A stretch of DNA of 5,977 nt from Deltaproteobacteria bacterium (lineage in GTDB: Bacteria; Desulfobacterota; DSM-4660; Desulfatiglandales; Desulfatiglandaceae): contig JAOZQV010000240.1 of NCBI GenBank assembly GCA_029932035.1, forward strand, positions 1 to 5,977. Reading direction: 5' to 3'. Under the pieces are notes generated by a model. It searched no databases and was not told the DNA's origin. It worked only from the letters and a program-made list of their open reading frames with translations. This document shows positions 3,917 through 5,977 of this stretch, in pieces. A program made the position numbers and the translations under genes. The number at the start of each line of letters is the position of its first letter. Position 1 is the stretch's first letter.

Positions 3917-5977
3917 TCAATCCAGACAGCTATCCAGTTCTTTTGCCAGGATGCCCACATTCGGCTCTTTCAGGATGGTAAGGTGATTCCCTGGAACCAG
4001 AAACGATTTGGCATCTTTGCTGGTTCTGACCCAGGCATTATGCGGATCAGGTATGAATCCCTCTTCCAGGTCTGTTCCGTTGAAGAGCCGGATCGGGCAG
4101 CCGGGGGGCGTTTGCATTCGATATTGTTTTTCTGCCTGGGTGTTGAGCCTGTATACGTGGTCCCGGTTGGCTAAGGGGCCGTGCGAGAGATGGAGTGAGA
4201 ACAGGCTGTCAATTTCTCCCTTTTTGACCTTGAGACGATATTTGAGATTGTTGCGGGCATACAGGAGCCATTGACGGGGGCCCATCTTCAACAGGCCCAA
4301 TAAACGGCCGGCGTAATAACGCATCTGGCCGAAATCGCTCCTCGGGAAGGGTGTCTCGATCAGAATCAGCATGGCCACGCGGCGTTGCATCTCCCTTAAC
4401 TGTATGGCCATCTCCGCTGCAACGATTCCCCCATAGCACCACCCGACAAGATAATAAGGTCCTTCGGGTTGAAAGGAAACCATCTGCTGAACATAGTATG
4501 CGGCCATCTCCTCAACGCGGGTATGGGCCTTCTCTTTTTCCTTCAGACCCAGTGACTGGAAACCGAAGCAGGGCTGGTCATGACCCAGGAGACTGATCAG
4601 GTGCATATAACCCAGCACGTCACCTGGCGTGGAGTGGATGAAATAAAGATAGGGTCTGGTGCCGTGAGGTTGCAGTTCCACCAGAGATGACCAGTCCCTG
4701 CCCTCTGATGAAGGCCGTGCCGTGCTGACCACTTCCGCTAACGCTTCAATGGTGGGGTTTTGAATGAATTGCTCGGGGGTCAGCCAGAGGCCTGCCTTGT
4801 TCACCCGGTCAATGATCTCGATGCTTAAGAGAGAGTGTCCTCCCAGGTCAAAGAAATTCTCATTTATCCCCACTTGTTCAAGGCCAAATACCTGGCACCA
4901 GATTTCCGCTAAGATGGTCTCAATGGGGTTTCGGGGTCCCTTGAATTCCTTGTCACAATCAGGGGAGGCTGGTTCCGGATCGGGAAGGGCCCTCGTATCC
5001 ACCTTGCCGCTGGCCGTAACCGGCAGTTTTTCAAGATTGACGAATGAATGGGGGATCATGTAATCGGGCAGCACAGGCTGAAGCTGGTGACGAAGCTGGC
5101 CTGCGTCAGGGACGGCGGTCTCATGAGGCACGATGTAGGCGATGAGTTTCAGGGTTCCGGCGCGCTCTTCGCGGGCCACGACCGCGGATTCCTTGATTTC
5201 CGGAAAGCGATTGAGCGCGGATTCAATTTCGGCTAACTCGACCCGGAACCCGCGCACCTTGACCTGGCGGTCTACCCGCCCTAAAAATTCGATGTCGCCG
5301 TGGGTTAAAAAGCGGGCCATGTCGCCCGTTTTATACAAACGTGCGTCCGGTTCCCGGGAGAACGGATCGGGGATGAATTTTTCGTCTGTCAACTCGGGAC
5401 GGTTCAGATATCCCCGGGCCAGGGCCGCGCCACCCATATGGAGTTCGCCGGATACCCCATCCGGCACAAGGCCACCATGATCATCTAAGATAAAGGCCGT
5501 CAGGTGTCGGAGCGGATGTCCAATGGGGATCTTGCCGTCTGAGGGGTCTTTCATCTTGAGGCCGGATAAATCACAGACCGTGGCCACGACCGTGGTTTCA
5601 GTGGGCCCGTACGTGTTCATGAGCCGTATGTTGCCCTCCGTGGCTTTGTGCCATACCGCGAGCCTGTCCGGGAGAGCCTCTTCGCCGCCAATAATCAGGA
5701 GTCTGACGGTCGCCGGAAGCATCAGGCCTCCCGATTCCAGGGCCGATGTGAGCTGATGCCAGAAGGCAGTGGGCAGATCAAGGACGGTCAGTTCATTGTG
5801 GTGACATGCCTGGACAAAGACAGGCATGGAGCGGATCATCTCATTGGAACGGAGAATAAGCGTAGCGCCGGTGGTGAGGGATGAGAAAATTTCTTCCACA
5901 CTGGCGTCAAAACTCGGGGATGCAAACTGGAGGATGCGGTCATTTGATCCGATCTGGTATTCCTGAACGGCGGATTC
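3917..5977 (-). CDS. Non-ribosomal peptide synthetase terminal module: adenylation (partial)-carrier-thioesterase
   Basis: The last 686 residues of an NRPS, open to the right edge. Positions count from that edge. The adenylation domain is present from motif A4: FDASVEEI (23-30), A5 NTYGPTE (121-127), A6 GELHMGGAALARGYLNRPEL (177-196), A7 YKTGD (215-219), A8 GRVDRQVKVRGFRVELAEIE (233-252), A9 LPDYMIP (303-309) and A10 with catalytic Lys325 in ASGKV. A carrier domain follows (about 351-421), with FFDLGGHSLL and phosphopantetheine Ser382. A type I thioesterase fills about 430-686. Its nucleophile motif is GWCYGG with Cys514 instead of Ser; the likely base is His665 in VPGNH. The thioesterase releases the finished peptide by hydrolysis or cyclisation, so this is the end of the assembly line. 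Aligning by eye to GrsA gives pocket residues D-A-E-D-I-G-T-V-V-K, tentatively a lysine-like substrate. No condensation domain is in view. The GTG at 5899 lies inside the adenylation domain and is not a start. Confidence 0.96.
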   Translation of the reverse strand, partial: ESAVQEYQIGSNDRILQFASPSFDASVEEIFSSLTTGATLILRSNEMIRSMPVFVQACHHNELTVLDLPTAFWHQLTSALESGGLMLPATVRLLIIGGEEALPDRLAVWHKATEGNIRLMNTYGPTETTVVATVCDLSGLKMKDPSDGKIPIGHPLRHLTAFILDDHGGLVPDGVSGELHMGGAALARGYLNRPELTDEKFIPDPFSREPDARLYKTGDMARFLTHGDIEFLGRVDRQVKVRGFRVELAEIESALNRFPEIKESAVVAREERAGTLKLIAYIVPHETAVPDAGQLRHQLQPVLPDYMIPHSFVNLEKLPVTASGKVDTRALPDPEPASPDCDKEFKGPRNPIETILAEIWCQVFGLEQVGINENFFDLGGHSLLSIEIIDRVNKAGLWLTPEQFIQNPTIEALAEVVSTARPSSEGRDWSSLVELQPHGTRPYLYFIHSTPGDVLGYMHLISLLGHDQPCFGFQSLGLKEKEKAHTRVEEMAAYYVQQMVSFQPEGPYYLVGWCYGGIVAAEMAIQLREMQRRVAMLILIETPFPRSDFGQMRYYAGRLLGLLKMGPRQWLLYARNNLKYRLKVKKGEIDSLFSLHLSHGPLANRDHVYRLNTQAEKQYRMQTPPGCPIRLFNGTDLEEGFIPDPHNAWVRTSKDAKSFLVPGNHLTILKEPNVGILAKELDSCLD

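Noticed and set aside
5142..5480. 112-codon open frame on the plus strand opposite the NRPS
   Set aside because: It lies wholly antisense to adenylation motifs A6-A9, has no recognisable domain, and is explained by the composition of the real gene.
5897..5899. GTG as a start codon for the NRPS fragment
   Set aside because: The frame stays open to the right edge and the upstream 26 codons encode adenylation motif A4 (QFASPSFDAS), so the gene begins outside the window.

Overview
The window is a single block of genes, all on the minus strand, so transcription runs from right to left. It appears to come from a bacterium of mid-range GC content. The solute-binding protein has an Ala-x-Ala type signal peptide rather than a clear lipobox, which hints at a diderm (Gram-negative) cell. 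The AT-rich heptamer repeats recall intergenic repeats of uncultured environmental bacteria, but nothing here fixes the taxon.

Right part (5977 down to 3917): the 3' end of a non-ribosomal peptide synthetase (NRPS), holding most of an adenylation domain, a carrier domain and a terminal thioesterase. The gene runs in from beyond the right edge. It is the last module of an assembly line, because the thioesterase releases the product. The thioesterase has a Cys where most relatives have Ser. The adenylation pocket can be read by alignment to GrsA as D-A-E-D-I-G-T-V-V-K, which tentatively points to a basic diamino acid such as lysine.

Middle and left part (3857 down to 1): a complete CUT1-type ABC importer in ugpBAEC-like order. 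It consists of a periplasmic solute-binding protein, a MalF/UgpA-type permease, a MalG/UgpE-type permease, and the first 179 codons of a MalK/UgpC-type ATPase cut by the left edge. The binding-protein and first-permease genes overlap by one base, and the second permease and ATPase are two bases apart. The importer begins 59 bases after the NRPS stop on the same strand, so read-through or co-transcription is possible.

The most unusual structure is a 203-bp repeat-rich patch (1361-1563) between and inside the two permease genes. It has four TTGAATA heptamers at one end and three inverted copies at the other, together forming 26-bp perfect inverted repeats. Between them lies a 40-bp sequence duplicated at 43-bp spacing, each copy carrying a small hairpin. 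This patch encodes the first 33 residues of the second permease, including its start codon, and supplies the stop codon of the first permease. A 21-codon ORF with a much better ribosome binding site (GGAGG) lies just upstream and ends two bases before the permease ATG. Removing exactly the 107-bp repeat block 1361-1467 would fuse this short ORF in frame with the conserved permease body, so it looks like the displaced original start of the gene.
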